Assembly: GCF_001048695.1 (NCBI RefSeq)
Contig: NZ_CVRB01000002.1
Span: 1 to 64,000 of the forward strand
From: Neobacillus massiliamazoniensis
GTDB lineage: Bacteria > Bacillota > Bacilli > Bacillales > Cytobacillaceae
Length of the DNA stretch: 64,000 nt
Reading direction: 5' to 3'
The notes under the pieces were generated by a model. That model made no database searches and was not told the origin of the DNA. It was given only the letters and a program-made list of their open reading frames with translations. Both the position numbers and the translations under genes were made by a program. This document shows positions 18,598 through 26,996 of the stretch, in pieces. The first letter of the stretch is position 1. Every line of letters starts with the position of its first letter.

Positions 18598-18720
18598 TGT
18601 AAAGATGCCTCCGTTTTTGCAACAATAACGATTTTGGGAATATAATAAGAACAACTTTTTGTTTTACGATAATCCAACTTTACTTTTTTGACAAGAATTT
18701 ATTAAAGGAGGTTCCTCCGA

Positions 18721-19701
18721 TTGGATACTGGAACTCATGTTGTGATGGGAATTGCATTAGGAGGTCTTGCTACTTTAGACCCTGTTGTGGCAACGAACCA
18801 TGCTGTTGCCTCTAGTGTCTTAATAGGCACGATCGCTGGTTCCCAAATACCTGATATTGATACGTTATTAAAATTAAGAAACAATGCAATTTATATTCGG
18901 AATCATCGTGGGATTACCCACTCAATTCCAGCTGTCATCTTATGGCCGCTTGTCCTTAGCGCTATTATCTTTCCATTTTTTCCTGGTGCCAATCTTTTTC
19001 ATTTATGGGCCTGGACATTCTTAGCTGTATTTATCCACGTGTTTGTTGATATTTTTAATGCCTATGGAACACAGGCTTTACGACCTTTTTCTAATAAGTG
19101 GGTTGCGCTAGGAGTAATTAATACCTTTGATCCATTTATTTTCGGGATTCACATTCTGGGGATTTTCATTTGGATGGCCGGTGCAAACCCTGGCTACACC
19201 TTTTTGGTCATGTATGCCATCATCATTGCTTATTACTTCAAGCGATTTTCCTTGAAGCGCAGTGTACACTTGAAGGTAAAAGCCATGATTCCGGATGCAA
19301 CAGAAATTATTATCGCACCAACGATGCGGTTTCATCAATGGAGAATTGCTGCCATGAATGAAAAGCAATTTTTCGTGGGAAAGGCTGTTAAAAATCAAGT
19401 GGAAATTCTTGATCGCTTTAACCGTGTACCAGTACCTTCAACTCCGGTCATTGAAGCCGCAAAAACAGACAAAAATCTATCCGCGTTTCTTTCCTTTTCC
19501 CCTGTTTACCGCTGGGAATTGGATGAATATGATGATTTTTACGAGGTACGGTTTATTGATTTACGTTATCGTAGCAACGGTCATTATCCATTCGTTGCCG
19601 TAGTCCAATTGGATTGTGATTTAAAACGAATCAGTTCCTATACTGGCTGGGTTTTCAGCGAGCAAAAATTGCGAAAAAAATTGAGCATCATCCCAAGTTA
19701 A
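18721..19701 (+). CDS. yfhP: YfhP family membrane-bound metal-dependent hydrolase-like protein
   Basis: A 326-residue protein of the YdjM/DUF457 membrane-bound hydrolase family, close to B. subtilis YfhP over its length. It starts with TTG, supported by AAGGAGG nine bases upstream. Conserved HV-G, GSQIPDIDT, HRGITHS and H-x3-D residues form the family's metal-site pattern in the N-terminal half, interspersed with about four membrane helices; the C-terminal third is soluble. The molecular substrate is unknown. It is divergent from mutY as in B. subtilis. Confidence 0.88.
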   Translation: MDTGTHVVMGIALGGLATLDPVVATNHAVASSVLIGTIAGSQIPDIDTLLKLRNNAIYIRNHRGITHSIPAVILWPLVLSAIIFPFFPGANLFHLWAWTFLAVFIHVFVDIFNAYGTQALRPFSNKWVALGVINTFDPFIFGIHILGIFIWMAGANPGYTFLVMYAIIIAYYFKRFSLKRSVHLKVKAMIPDATEIIIAPTMRFHQWRIAAMNEKQFFVGKAVKNQVEILDRFNRVPVPSTPVIEAAKTDKNLSAFLSFSPVYRWELDEYDDFYEVRFIDLRYRSNGHYPFVAVVQLDCDLKRISSYTGWVFSEQKLRKKLSIIPS

Positions 19702-19730
19702 AAGAGCATGACTCGTTCATGCTCTTTTCT
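19700..19730 (+). terminator. yfhP terminator
   Basis: AAAAGAGCATGA (19700-19711) pairs with TCATGCTCTTTT (19717-19728), then CTT, starting at the yfhP stop codon. Confidence 0.88.
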
Positions 19731-19850
19731 TAATTCCCATTTTCTTTTAACATAACTAAACCTTTATCATCAAATACTAATTGTACGTGATAAGCATTGA
19801 GAAATGCTTGGTTGATCACGGTTTCTCATTTTCCATATTGGAGGTACAAC

Positions 19851-20018
19851 ATGAGAAATAAGGAAACGAATTTCCCGAATCAGAATAATAATAAGCTTGA
19901 GGGTGAGCCACGAGCAAAAGCTGAGTATGCTTCAAAGCGGGCAGATGGCTCCACCAATACGCATCCACAAGAGCGAATGCGTGCATCTGGTATGCGTGAA
20001 AATAATACTCAAAAATAA
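19851..20018 (+). CDS. sspK: Small acid-soluble spore protein K
   Basis: A 55-residue minor SASP close to B. subtilis SspK ([17 protein letters not shown] and [10 protein letters not shown] are conserved). It is made in the forespore and lies in the spore core; no DNA binding is known. The ATG at 19851 follows TTGGAGG. Longer in-frame starts lack a site. The next gene begins 20 bases downstream and the two share a terminator. Confidence 0.92.
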   Translation: MRNKETNFPNQNNNKLEGEPRAKAEYASKRADGSTNTHPQERMRASGMRENNTQK

Positions 20019-20037
20019 ACTTTTGAGGAGGAAGCAT

Positions 20038-20181
20038 ATGGGAAAAAAAATGTTTTTTGAAAACCGTCCATTTTCAACACCATGGGCCAACCCGAAACAT
20101 GCTCATTCTCAGGTAAATGGCGAGTCCAAGCTTACCCAGGACCTCATCATATTAAAGCACATGACCAGAAAGCAGTCGTAA
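20038..20181 (+). CDS. YpzG-like small protein
   Basis: A 47-residue protein with a perfect GAGGAGG site before its ATG. The core WANPKHAHSQVNGES and a C-terminal LIILKHMTRKQS match the YpzG family of short Bacillus proteins, often annotated beside SASP genes. Its function is unknown. It follows sspK by 20 bases and precedes a strong terminator, so a two-gene sporulation operon is likely. Confidence 0.75.
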   Translation: MGKKMFFENRPFSTPWANPKHAHSQVNGESKLTQDLIILKHMTRKQS

Positions 20182-20184
20182 AAA

Positions 20185-20227
20185 AAGGGAGGGTGTCAGG
20201 CACCATGGTGCCTGACACCCTCCTTTC
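20185..20227. terminator. Palindromic terminator built from two inverted GGTGTCAGGCACC copies
   Basis: GGAGGGTGTCAGGCACC (20188-20204) pairs perfectly with GGTGCCTGACACCCTCC (20207-20223), flanked by A6 and TTTCTT, so it can end transcription in both directions (sspK-ypzG and yfhH). The stem is an inverted pair of the 13-mer that is dispersed singly elsewhere in the window. Confidence 0.88.
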
Positions 20228-20257
20228 TTCTCTTATCGAGCTAAACAATTTTCAAAA

Positions 20258-20593
20258 TCAAATACTTTCCTTCTTTAACCCTTTCAAAATGGAAATAGGT
20301 ACCGCTTCCTCTTTGCCGTCACCTTTTAGGCGATAGCCCCAAGCAAACACCCCATTAAGGTATTCAATTTTAAAATATTGTCCAGGGTCTCCTTCAAGCT
20401 CGTATATTTCTCCCGGTATAAATGAATCAGGATTGAGTAGGTAAGCTTGAGCCATTAATACCTTTCTCTCCAAGACCGCAAACTCATTAACCATTCCTAA
20501 CTGCTCCGCCTTTCTTGCTTGCTCACGGAGCTTGGCAATTTCCTGACGTAATTCATGTTCTGTCAATTGACTATACCGTTTCTCTTGCTGCAT
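20258..20593 (-). CDS. yfhH: YfhH family protein (DUF1811)
   Basis: A 111-residue soluble protein matching B. subtilis YfhH (KAEQLGMVNEFAVLERKV and NGVFAWGYRL are conserved). The first half is an alpha-helical hairpin and the second a small beta-barrel. No catalytic motif is seen and the role is unknown. The ATG codes for MQQEKRYSQL; it ends opposite the strong bidirectional terminator after ypzG. Confidence 0.88.
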   Translation of the reverse strand: MQQEKRYSQLTEHELRQEIAKLREQARKAEQLGMVNEFAVLERKVLMAQAYLLNPDSFIPGEIYELEGDPGQYFKIEYLNGVFAWGYRLKGDGKEEAVPISILKGLKKESI

Positions 20594-20681
20594 TGTAATC
20601 CACTCCCTATCGTTCGGTTTTTATCGCTTATTTTAGTATAATGATTATTGAAAAATTAATAAAGAAAAAGGAGGCCCTTTA

Positions 20682-21359
20682 ATGAAAGCAGTGATGATCA
20701 CAGGTGCTGGTTCGGGGTTAGGGAAGGAATTGGCGTTTTTATTTTCAAAGCAGGGCTATCAGCTATTGTTAATTGGCAGAACGGTGGAAAAATTAACTGC
20801 CATCAAAAAAGATATTGAAGCTCTCGGAGGCAATGCAACTATTGTTCCAATCGATATCCGCAATGGCGAACAGGTGAAAGAGAAGATAGAAGAACTTAGC
20901 CAAACATATCAACTAATTGGACTGGTAAATAACGCGGGAGTCGGACATTTTGGACCTTTTGAAGAAATCGATGAACAAGAAATTTCATCAATGTTAGATA
21001 CGAATATTTTAGGCACGATTCTTATGACGAAGGCTGCTTTACCACATTTACTAAAAACCGATGAAGCTAGGATAATGAATATTATTTCAACTGCCGGCTT
21101 ACGAGGAAAAGTAAATGAAGCCGTATATTGTGCAAGCAAATTTGCGGTAAGAGGCTTTACCGAAAGCCTGCAGAAAGAATATGAAAAAAGTAATATAAAA
21201 ATCACCGGAATTTATATGGGCGGGATGGACACGCCTTTCTGGGCTGGCACTGACCATATTAAGAACCCTTCTGCGCTTAGGTCACCCAAAGAGGTTGCTG
21301 AAATCATTTTTGAGCAGCTTGACCAAGAGTCCATTATCATTGAGTCCAAAAAATCATGA
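20682..21359 (+). CDS. SDR family oxidoreductase
   Basis: A 225-residue short-chain dehydrogenase/reductase. It has TGAGSGLGKE for NAD(P) binding, NNAGVGHFG, and the catalytic Y-x3-K in YCASK with an upstream serine (IISTAG). AAAAAGGAGG precedes the ATG. The C terminus is short for the family. The substrate cannot be told from sequence. It lies between yfhH and recX, both on the other strand; it is not an enoyl reductase (no Y-x6-K). Confidence 0.85.
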   Translation: MKAVMITGAGSGLGKELAFLFSKQGYQLLLIGRTVEKLTAIKKDIEALGGNATIVPIDIRNGEQVKEKIEELSQTYQLIGLVNNAGVGHFGPFEEIDEQEISSMLDTNILGTILMTKAALPHLLKTDEARIMNIISTAGLRGKVNEAVYCASKFAVRGFTESLQKEYEKSNIKITGIYMGGMDTPFWAGTDHIKNPSALRSPKEVAEIIFEQLDQESIIIESKKS

Positions 21360-21378
21360 CCGATTGGTCATGATTTTT
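21349..21378. terminator. Bidirectional terminator of the SDR gene and recX
   Basis: AAAAATCATGACC (21349-21361) pairs with GGTCATGATTTTT (21366-21378) around GATT. Both convergent genes end in it. Confidence 0.9.
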
Positions 21379-22177
21379 CAATTTCTTGTAAATACTTTTC
21401 AATTAAATCAAAGGAAAAACCTTTCTGATATAAAGCTTGTTTCATTTTTTGCTCAAATTCAAAACCGCTGAATTTACTATATTTACGCTGAATTTTGTCA
21501 CCCTGATAGCGAATAGCTTCCATTTCTTCATCCACATTTTTGATCATGTCCGTTTCATTTATGGCCATATGGATTACTTCATAAGAATATCCTTTTCTCA
21601 TTAACAGGCTTTCTAATTTTTGTTTCAAGATTCTTGTTGAGTCCCGAGAATTCTTTTGAATAAACTTGTCAGCTATTTTGGCCGCCTTTTCTACTTGAAG
21701 CTCTAGTGAATATTCCACAAGGGCAGGTTTAAGGATTCCTTCTCCTATTCCCCTTTCCTTTAATTCTATTCGAATTAATTCCGGTCCCTTATCTGTCGTA
21801 TTGATTTGCGTCCTTACATATGCATGAGCATATTCCTCATCATTGATATATTTTTGGTCATTTAGTTTATGGATTACTTCCTGGATAACCGGCTCTTCAA
21901 TTTCTTTTTTGCTTAAGTAATCCCTAATTTCTTTTTCAGACCGCATTCTTTTAGCTAAAAATTGAATAGCTAATTGATACGATTTCCGAATATCATCATG
22001 ATAGTGGACCTCCATCAATGAAAATTCATCTAGCTCCATTCCTTTTTTTAGATGGAACTTAATGAGGACATCACTATCGACGCTAAAAGCGAATTCTTCC
22101 CCTTTACCGTAATCCATAAAAATATTAAAGCGATCCTGATTTTTTTGTTGCGTGGTGATTTTTGTTATTATAGCCAT
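21368..22177 (-). CDS. recX: Recombination regulator RecX
   Basis: A 269-residue RecX (B. subtilis YfhG), which modulates RecA filaments. It has the three tandem three-helix repeats of RecX preceded by an N-terminal beta domain; Bacillus RecX is longer than the about 150-residue proteobacterial form, as here. Typical segments are LAIQFLAKRMRSEKEIRDYL and RIELKERGI. The ATG at 22177 is preceded by GAGGTGAACG; the upstream in-frame GTG is inside that site. Confidence 0.93.
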   Translation of the reverse strand: MAIITKITTQQKNQDRFNIFMDYGKGEEFAFSVDSDVLIKFHLKKGMELDEFSLMEVHYHDDIRKSYQLAIQFLAKRMRSEKEIRDYLSKKEIEEPVIQEVIHKLNDQKYINDEEYAHAYVRTQINTTDKGPELIRIELKERGIGEGILKPALVEYSLELQVEKAAKIADKFIQKNSRDSTRILKQKLESLLMRKGYSYEVIHMAINETDMIKNVDEEMEAIRYQGDKIQRKYSKFSGFEFEQKMKQALYQKGFSFDLIEKYLQEIEKS

Positions 22178-22245
22178 ATCGTTCACCTCAACACTACTCT
22201 ACCATAATCTTCATGTTAAAATAAAAAGAAAAGGGAGGTTTTGAG

Positions 22246-23154
22246 ATGAAAATTGCAGTTGCAGGCGGAACAGGATTTGTCGGAAAAGCACTTGTGAACG
22301 AATTAGTAAAAAATCATCATGATGTAGTTATTTTAACTAGGAAAAAAATGATGAACCGTGAAAGCAACAATCAGATTCAATATGTCCAATGGTTAGCTGA
22401 AACCTCCAATCCAAGCAAATTTCTCCAGGAAACAGATATATTTATCAACCTTGCCGGTGAATCCATCAATAGCGGCAGATGGACTGCGCAAAGGAAAAAG
22501 ACAATTCTAGAAAGCAGGCTTGTGGCTGTTAATGAAATGTTGAAGATCCTTAAGGGATTAAACCGGATGCCAAAAGCTTGGATTAATGCAAGTGCAATTG
22601 GGTTTTATGGAACATCTGAAGAAGATACTTTTACAGAGGAAGATAAAGGACATAGTAACGATTTCTTATCCGATACAGTCAAGCAATGGGAAAAAGAAGC
22701 AGACAAAGCCACGTTGCTCGGGATTCGGACTGTTTTTTGTAGATTTGGCATCATTCTTGATAAAAATGAAGGGGCTTTACCCAAAATTGCATTCCCATAT
22801 AAAGCATTTATTGGCGGAAATATTGGACATGGGCGTCAATGGATGTCCTGGATTCATATTGAGGATGTCGTAAAAGGAATAATGTTTGTCATTAATAATG
22901 AAAATATTTCTGGACCGGTAAATTTTACTGCACCACACCCTGTTTCCATGAAGGAGTTCGGCAAAACTCTGTCACCTATATTACACCGTCCCCATTGGCT
23001 TTCAGCCCCAAGCTTTGCACTCAGTTTACTATTAGGTGAAATGAGTACATTAGTACTGGAGGGACAAAAGGTACTCCCGCAAAAATTATTAGAAAACGAC
23101 TTCCAATTCAACTACCCTGATTTAAACCGCGCATTAAAAAATATATATGCCTAA
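22246..23154 (+). CDS. yfhF: TIGR01777 family epimerase-like protein YfhF
   Basis: A 302-residue extended-SDR protein with GGTGFVGKAL for the nucleotide and the characteristic INLAGESINSGRWT and ASAIGFYG segments of the TIGR01777/SDR39U1 family. A C-terminal DUF1731-type segment follows (VLPQKLLENDFQF). The family is nucleoside-sugar epimerase-like with unknown substrate. AAAGGGAGG precedes the ATG. It is divergent from recX, as in B. subtilis. Confidence 0.9.
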   Translation: MKIAVAGGTGFVGKALVNELVKNHHDVVILTRKKMMNRESNNQIQYVQWLAETSNPSKFLQETDIFINLAGESINSGRWTAQRKKTILESRLVAVNEMLKILKGLNRMPKAWINASAIGFYGTSEEDTFTEEDKGHSNDFLSDTVKQWEKEADKATLLGIRTVFCRFGIILDKNEGALPKIAFPYKAFIGGNIGHGRQWMSWIHIEDVVKGIMFVINNENISGPVNFTAPHPVSMKEFGKTLSPILHRPHWLSAPSFALSLLLGEMSTLVLEGQKVLPQKLLENDFQFNYPDLNRALKNIYA

Positions 23155-23254
23155 CAAAGTATCATTCCTTTCTCAATAGGTAAAAATGGAATTGTGCTGT
23201 CATTTACCATTAGCTTGATGACGATTAACAAAAAAGTTGAAAGGAATGAGCAAC

Positions 23255-23389
23255 ATGGCAAATAAAAAGAAAAAGGATACAGACAGAGGCAAATACACCT
23301 TAACAAGTATGCAAGAGGTTTCTTACCAGCGCGAATTTAAAATGGCGGACCGCGCCGGCGGTTTTCACGACAAAAAAACTAGGCTGTAA
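23255..23389 (+). CDS. yfhE: YfhE family small protein
   Basis: A 44-residue lysine-rich protein with AAAGGAATGAGCAAC before its ATG. The segment YTLTSMQEVSYQREFKMADR matches the YfhE family of Bacillus. It lies between yfhF and yfhD as in B. subtilis. Function unknown. Confidence 0.85.
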   Translation: MANKKKKDTDRGKYTLTSMQEVSYQREFKMADRAGGFHDKKTRL

Positions 23390-23485
23390 AGATTTTTTTT
23401 CCATTCATGGATCCCTTTCGAATGGTAAAAGGTAAGAAGGGAGCACTTGTCTCCCAAAGCGAACTTTCGAAAGGGGTTTTTGGTA

Positions 23486-23671
23486 ATGGGCCGTTCTCGT
23501 GGACATAATAATCGTGATAAAAATAAAGCATCGCTTCCACAAGTACCAAAGAATTTGAAAACGGATGGAATTGATGAAGAATATTCTGCTGAACTCGCCG
23601 ATCAGGCAGATCTTGAGGCACAGGCGAGAGCAAATGCAGCCAACCAACGGGTAAAAAATATAAAACTCTAA
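23486..23671 (+). CDS. yfhD: YfhD family protein
   Basis: A 61-residue hydrophilic protein; the C-terminal EELADQ-DLEAQARANAA type segment matches YfhD of B. subtilis. The ATG at 23486 has AAAGGGG nine bases upstream; a longer in-frame start has none. No membrane segment. It ends in a good terminator, closing the block syntenic with B. subtilis. Function unknown; sporulation-linked expression is often reported for this gene set. Confidence 0.83.
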   Translation: MGRSRGHNNRDKNKASLPQVPKNLKTDGIDEEYSAELADQADLEAQARANAANQRVKNIKL

Positions 23672-23679
23672 TGATAAGA

Positions 23680-23713
23680 AAGAAGAAGCGGGATCTCTTG
23701 CTTCTTCTTTTTT
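23680..23713 (+). terminator. yfhD terminator
   Basis: AAGAAGAAGC pairs with GCTTCTTCTT (about 23680-23689 with 23700-23709), then a run of T. The T run is also the start of the first 52-base repeat. Confidence 0.88.
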
Positions 23714-23885
23714 GGATACGTTAACCTGTTTAATTTGACCGGGTCGGCGATCTCTCTTCTTTTTTGGGCACGTTAACCTGTTTAATTTGACAGGATCGGC
23801 GTTCTTTCTTCATTTTCGGGCACGTTAACCTGTTTAATTTGACCGGGTCGGCGTTCTTTCTTCATTTTCGGGCACGTTAACCTGT
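23708..23885 (+). repeat. 52-bp tandem repeat array (3.4 copies)
   Basis: Three consecutive 52-base units (23708-23759, 23760-23811, 23812-23863) and a 22-base partial fourth. Each contains ACGTTAACCTGTTTAATTTG and then GGGTCGGCG or GGATCGGCG. Copies 2 and 3 differ at only a few positions. A loose inverted match (GTGCCCGAAAT at about 23899-23909) follows the array. It fills the gap between the convergent yfhD and hom genes. Confidence 0.9.
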
Positions 23886-23909
23886 ATAAAAAAATTATGT
23901 GCCCGAAAT

Positions 23910-25148
23910 TTATAAAGCCGCTAATGCTTCTGCTTTATTTTTATTCTTCGTTTCGTAATCACCTAAAATCGAAAAAAAACGAATTGATTCATGTTTAGCA
24001 GCAAGCTGTTCCAATTCTTGTTTTGTCGCTTGAATAATAATCGCTTCCTCTGTAATTTGGTCAATCCACGTTATCTGTGAGTTGATCATATTTTCTTTCA
24101 ATCCGTGAACGAACCACAGCTCCTTTGCATCATCTATTTTCTGTAAATCATGATCATTGTCAGCATGGTACAATTTTAAATTTGAATGTTGATTCTGAAC
24201 AACATAAACCAAATCTTCAATTACAGCACTTGCAGTTGGAAACATGCCTGCTCCTGGCCCCTGTAATGAAATCCTCCCAACGATGTCCGTTTGCACGCAT
24301 ACTGCATTGTCTACCCCTTCGACATGGTAAAAAGGATGGGATTTCGTAACAAGAGCTGGTTTAACCGACCCAACTAAATGGCTGCCTTCCCTGTTTAGAC
24401 TGGCAATATGTTTAAACCTTAAACCAAGTTTTTCAGCTGCCTCAATATGATCAATCGAGATAGAAGTAATCCCTTCCCGCTCTACTTCCTCCCAATTTGG
24501 CTCAATACCAAAGGCAATTTTGCTTAAGATCATCGTTTTGTAAAATGCATCAAAACCCTCAACATCGTTTGTCGGATCGGCTTCCGCATAGCCATTTTCC
24601 TGAGCCTGGACTAAGGCAGCCGCAAATGAATGCTTCTTTTCTCTCATTTCTGTAAGAATAAAGTTCGAGGTCCCGTTAAGGATTCCTTGGATTTGTCGGA
24701 CTTGGTTGATTTTTAATAACTGCCTGATTGTTTGTATGATGGGGATGCCCCCTGCAACTGTGGCCTCAAATCCAACAGAAACATTATTTTTTTTCGCAAG
24801 TTCGAGCAGCTCTTTTCCATGGTGGGCAAACATCTCTTTATTTGCTGTAATGATATGACAGCCTTTAGAAATTGCTTTTTTTAAAAAGGTAAAGGTCGGT
24901 TCCTTACCGACAATCGCTTCGACCACGACATCAAGCTGTGGAAGGCTTAAAATTTCTTCAAAATCCGTTGTAATCAGGATATTTTCGCTAATATTTCTTT
25001 GCTTCTGCTTGTTTTTGATGAGGACAGCTGCAACCTCTACTTTCTTCCCTAGCACTGCTGTAAGCTCCTCTTCATGGGAATGAATTGTTCGATAAACTCC
25101 CTCTCCCACCGTTCCAAAACCCAAAATTGCGACCTTAATGTCAGCCAT
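23910..25148 (-). CDS. hom: Homoserine dehydrogenase
   Basis: A 412-residue NAD(P)-dependent homoserine dehydrogenase, on the route from aspartate semialdehyde to threonine and methionine. It has the Rossmann GFGTVGEGVYR, ITANKEMFAHHG, the catalytic region GILNGTSNFILT and EADPTNDVEG, then a C-terminal ACT-like domain that is shorter than in the 433-residue B. subtilis enzyme. The ATG follows GGAGGGTGAAAAC. No thrC or thrB is adjacent. A SAM-I riboswitch in its leader ties it to methionine supply. Confidence 0.94.
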   Translation of the reverse strand: MADIKVAILGFGTVGEGVYRTIHSHEEELTAVLGKKVEVAAVLIKNKQKQRNISENILITTDFEEILSLPQLDVVVEAIVGKEPTFTFLKKAISKGCHIITANKEMFAHHGKELLELAKKNNVSVGFEATVAGGIPIIQTIRQLLKINQVRQIQGILNGTSNFILTEMREKKHSFAAALVQAQENGYAEADPTNDVEGFDAFYKTMILSKIAFGIEPNWEEVEREGITSISIDHIEAAEKLGLRFKHIASLNREGSHLVGSVKPALVTKSHPFYHVEGVDNAVCVQTDIVGRISLQGPGAGMFPTASAVIEDLVYVVQNQHSNLKLYHADNDHDLQKIDDAKELWFVHGLKENMINSQITWIDQITEEAIIIQATKQELEQLAAKHESIRFFSILGDYETKNKNKAEALAAL

Positions 25149-25175
25149 GTTTTCACCCTCCATTTTATGTTCCAT

Positions 25176-25329
25176 AAAAAAGGAAAACCCTCTTCATAAG
25201 AAGAGGGCAGGTTTCCTCCTCTTATCTGTCAGGTTAAAAAACCTGCAGGAATTAGCACCTTTTCAAGAATAATCTTGAAGGTTGCCGGGCTTCATCGGGC
25301 CTAGTCCCTCCGCCACTCTGGATAAGAGA
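25176..25329 (-). promoter_or_regulatory. SAM-I (S-box) riboswitch with terminator, controlling hom
   Basis: On the minus strand the leader reads CTCTTATCCAGAGTGGCGGA, then GGACTAGGCCCGATGAAGCC, CGGCAACC, AAGGTGCTAATTCC and GATAAGAG, all hallmarks of the SAM-I aptamer with its closing P1 helix (aptamer about 25217-25329). A terminator stem (25188-25207, CCCTCTTC and GAAGAGGG) with a T-rich tail follows. Binding of S-adenosylmethionine should favour termination. Confidence 0.96.
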
Positions 25330-25368
25330 TTTATTTATGTTTGTATTATTTTCCACAATATAAAATGA

Positions 25369-25397
25369 ATTGTAGCTGACACATTATAAAATGTCAA
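25369..25397 (-). promoter_or_regulatory. hom promoter
   Basis: Minus strand: -35 TTGACA (25392-25397), 17-base spacer, -10 TACAAT (25369-25374), about 40 bases upstream of the riboswitch aptamer. Confidence 0.7.
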
Positions 25398-25416
25398 TAT
25401 TTTTTGAAAATTTATA

Positions 25417-26793
25417 TTATCGTTGCAATTTCGCTTCTGCAAGCTTAATTTGCTCAATAACCTGCTCTGGCGATGTTCCGCCAAAGCTATTTCGAACCGC
25501 TACAACATGCTCTGGGGATAGAACCTCATAAATATCTTCAGTAAATAATGGGCTGAAGTCTTTATATTCCTCTAAGCTCAAATCTAATAAAAATTTTCCC
25601 ATCTGAATTGCATGCAAGACTATTTTTCCAATAATTTCATGGGCTTCACGGAACGGGAGCCCCTTTCGAACCAAGTAGTCTGCAATATCGGTGGCATTGG
25701 AAAAGTCGTTGTTGATGGCTTTTCTCATAACATCTTTCTTCACTGTCATTGTCTCAGTCATTGGTGCTAGTAGTTTCAGCGAACCTTCAAGCGTTTCGAC
25801 CGTATCAAACATTCCTTCTTTATCTTCCTGTAAGTCCTTGTTGTAGGCGAGCGGCAGCCCCTTTAGTACTGTTAACAATCCGATTAAATTACCATAGACA
25901 CGTCCCGTTTTACCGCGAAGAAGTTCCGGAACATCAGGATTTTTCTTTTGCGGCATAATGCTCGATCCGGTACAGAACGAATCATCGAGCTCTACAAATT
26001 GAAACTCTTGACTTGACCAAAGCACGAGCTCTTCGGAAAATCTGGAGATATGGGTCATGATAATCGATGCAGCTGCCAAAAACTCGAGGATAAAATCCCT
26101 GTCACTAACGGCATCCATACTGTTAGGATAAATCGTCTCAAAGCCTAATAAATCCGCTACCCGCTCACGATTGATAGGAAAGGTCGTTCCGGCTAAAGCG
26201 CCTGCCCCAAGTGGAAGCCAGTTCACCCGCTTCAAGCTATCAGTCAATCTTTCTTTATCCCGTTCAAACATCCAGAAGTAAGCCATTAAATGATGAGCGA
26301 ATGATACTGGCTGGGCACGCTGCAAGTGCGTGTAGCCAGGAATCAGCGTCTCTACATTCTTCTTCGCCTGCTCTACTAATGCCTGCTGGACATTCTCAAT
26401 CAATACAATAAGCTCTGTAGTTTTCGTCCGTAAATAAAGATGCATATCGGTCGCTACTTGGTCATTACGGCTCCGGCCTGTATGGAGCTTGCCGCCGACA
26501 GGACCGATTTTTTCAATTAAAAGCTTTTCAATATTCATGTGGATGTCTTCATCCTCGACAGCAAACACGACTTCGTTCGCATCGACCATCTTTTTTATTT
26601 CAAGCAGGCCATTCTTAATTTTATCAGCATCCTCAATTGGAATGATCCCGCATTCGCCTAACATTTTAACATGGGACAGGCTTCCGGTAATATCCTCTTT
26701 CGCCAGCTTTTGATCAAAGGAAATCGAAGCCGTAAACTCTTCCACCAGCTTGTTCGTTTCCTTTGTAAACCGTCCGCCCCAAAGCTTTGACAT
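25417..26793 (-). CDS. argH: Argininosuccinate lyase
   Basis: A 458-residue fumarase-superfamily enzyme splitting argininosuccinate into arginine and fumarate, the last step of arginine synthesis. It has [30 protein letters not shown] substrate segments (here [12 protein letters not shown]) and the signature [19 protein letters not shown] precedes the ATG. It is downstream of argG on the same strand with a gap of about 200 bases that holds a hairpin and a tandem array. Confidence 0.96.
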   Translation of the reverse strand: MSKLWGGRFTKETNKLVEEFTASISFDQKLAKEDITGSLSHVKMLGECGIIPIEDADKIKNGLLEIKKMVDANEVVFAVEDEDIHMNIEKLLIEKIGPVGGKLHTGRSRNDQVATDMHLYLRTKTTELIVLIENVQQALVEQAKKNVETLIPGYTHLQRAQPVSFAHHLMAYFWMFERDKERLTDSLKRVNWLPLGAGALAGTTFPINRERVADLLGFETIYPNSMDAVSDRDFILEFLAAASIIMTHISRFSEELVLWSSQEFQFVELDDSFCTGSSIMPQKKNPDVPELLRGKTGRVYGNLIGLLTVLKGLPLAYNKDLQEDKEGMFDTVETLEGSLKLLAPMTETMTVKKDVMRKAINNDFSNATDIADYLVRKGLPFREAHEIIGKIVLHAIQMGKFLLDLSLEEYKDFSPLFTEDIYEVLSPEHVVAVRNSFGGTSPEQVIEQIKLAEAKLQR

Positions 26794-26823
26794 GATTGAA
26801 CTCCTCCTTTAACCTAAGAAGAT

Positions 26824-26845
26824 TGCCCTCGAATAATTTCGAGGG
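26824..26845 (-). terminator. Hairpin in the argG-argH spacer
   Basis: GCCCTCGAA pairs perfectly with TTCGAGGGC around TAAT. The following minus-strand bases are only moderately T-rich, so it may be a weak terminator or a stability or processing element lying 30 bases before argH. Confidence 0.5.
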
Positions 26846-26904
26846 CACACCAATTTATTTTTGGCCTTTTCTAAAAGTTTGTTGCTTTTTTCAATCGGAA
26901 ACGG

Positions 26905-26988
26905 CTTTTCGCAACTTAAAGTAGCTTATCCGCAACTTTCTCCACTTTAAACGCAACTAAAGTGTGCTTATCCGCAACTTTCCCAACC
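26905..26988. repeat. 21-bp tandem array in the argG-argH spacer
   Basis: GCAACT recurs exactly every 21 bases at 26911, 26932, 26953 and 26974. Every second unit is nearly identical (GCTTATCCGCAACTTTC at 26924 and 26966), so a 42-base super-period is superimposed. The array ends 9 bases before the argG stop codon. Confidence 0.8.
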
Positions 26989-26996
26989 GAACTTAT

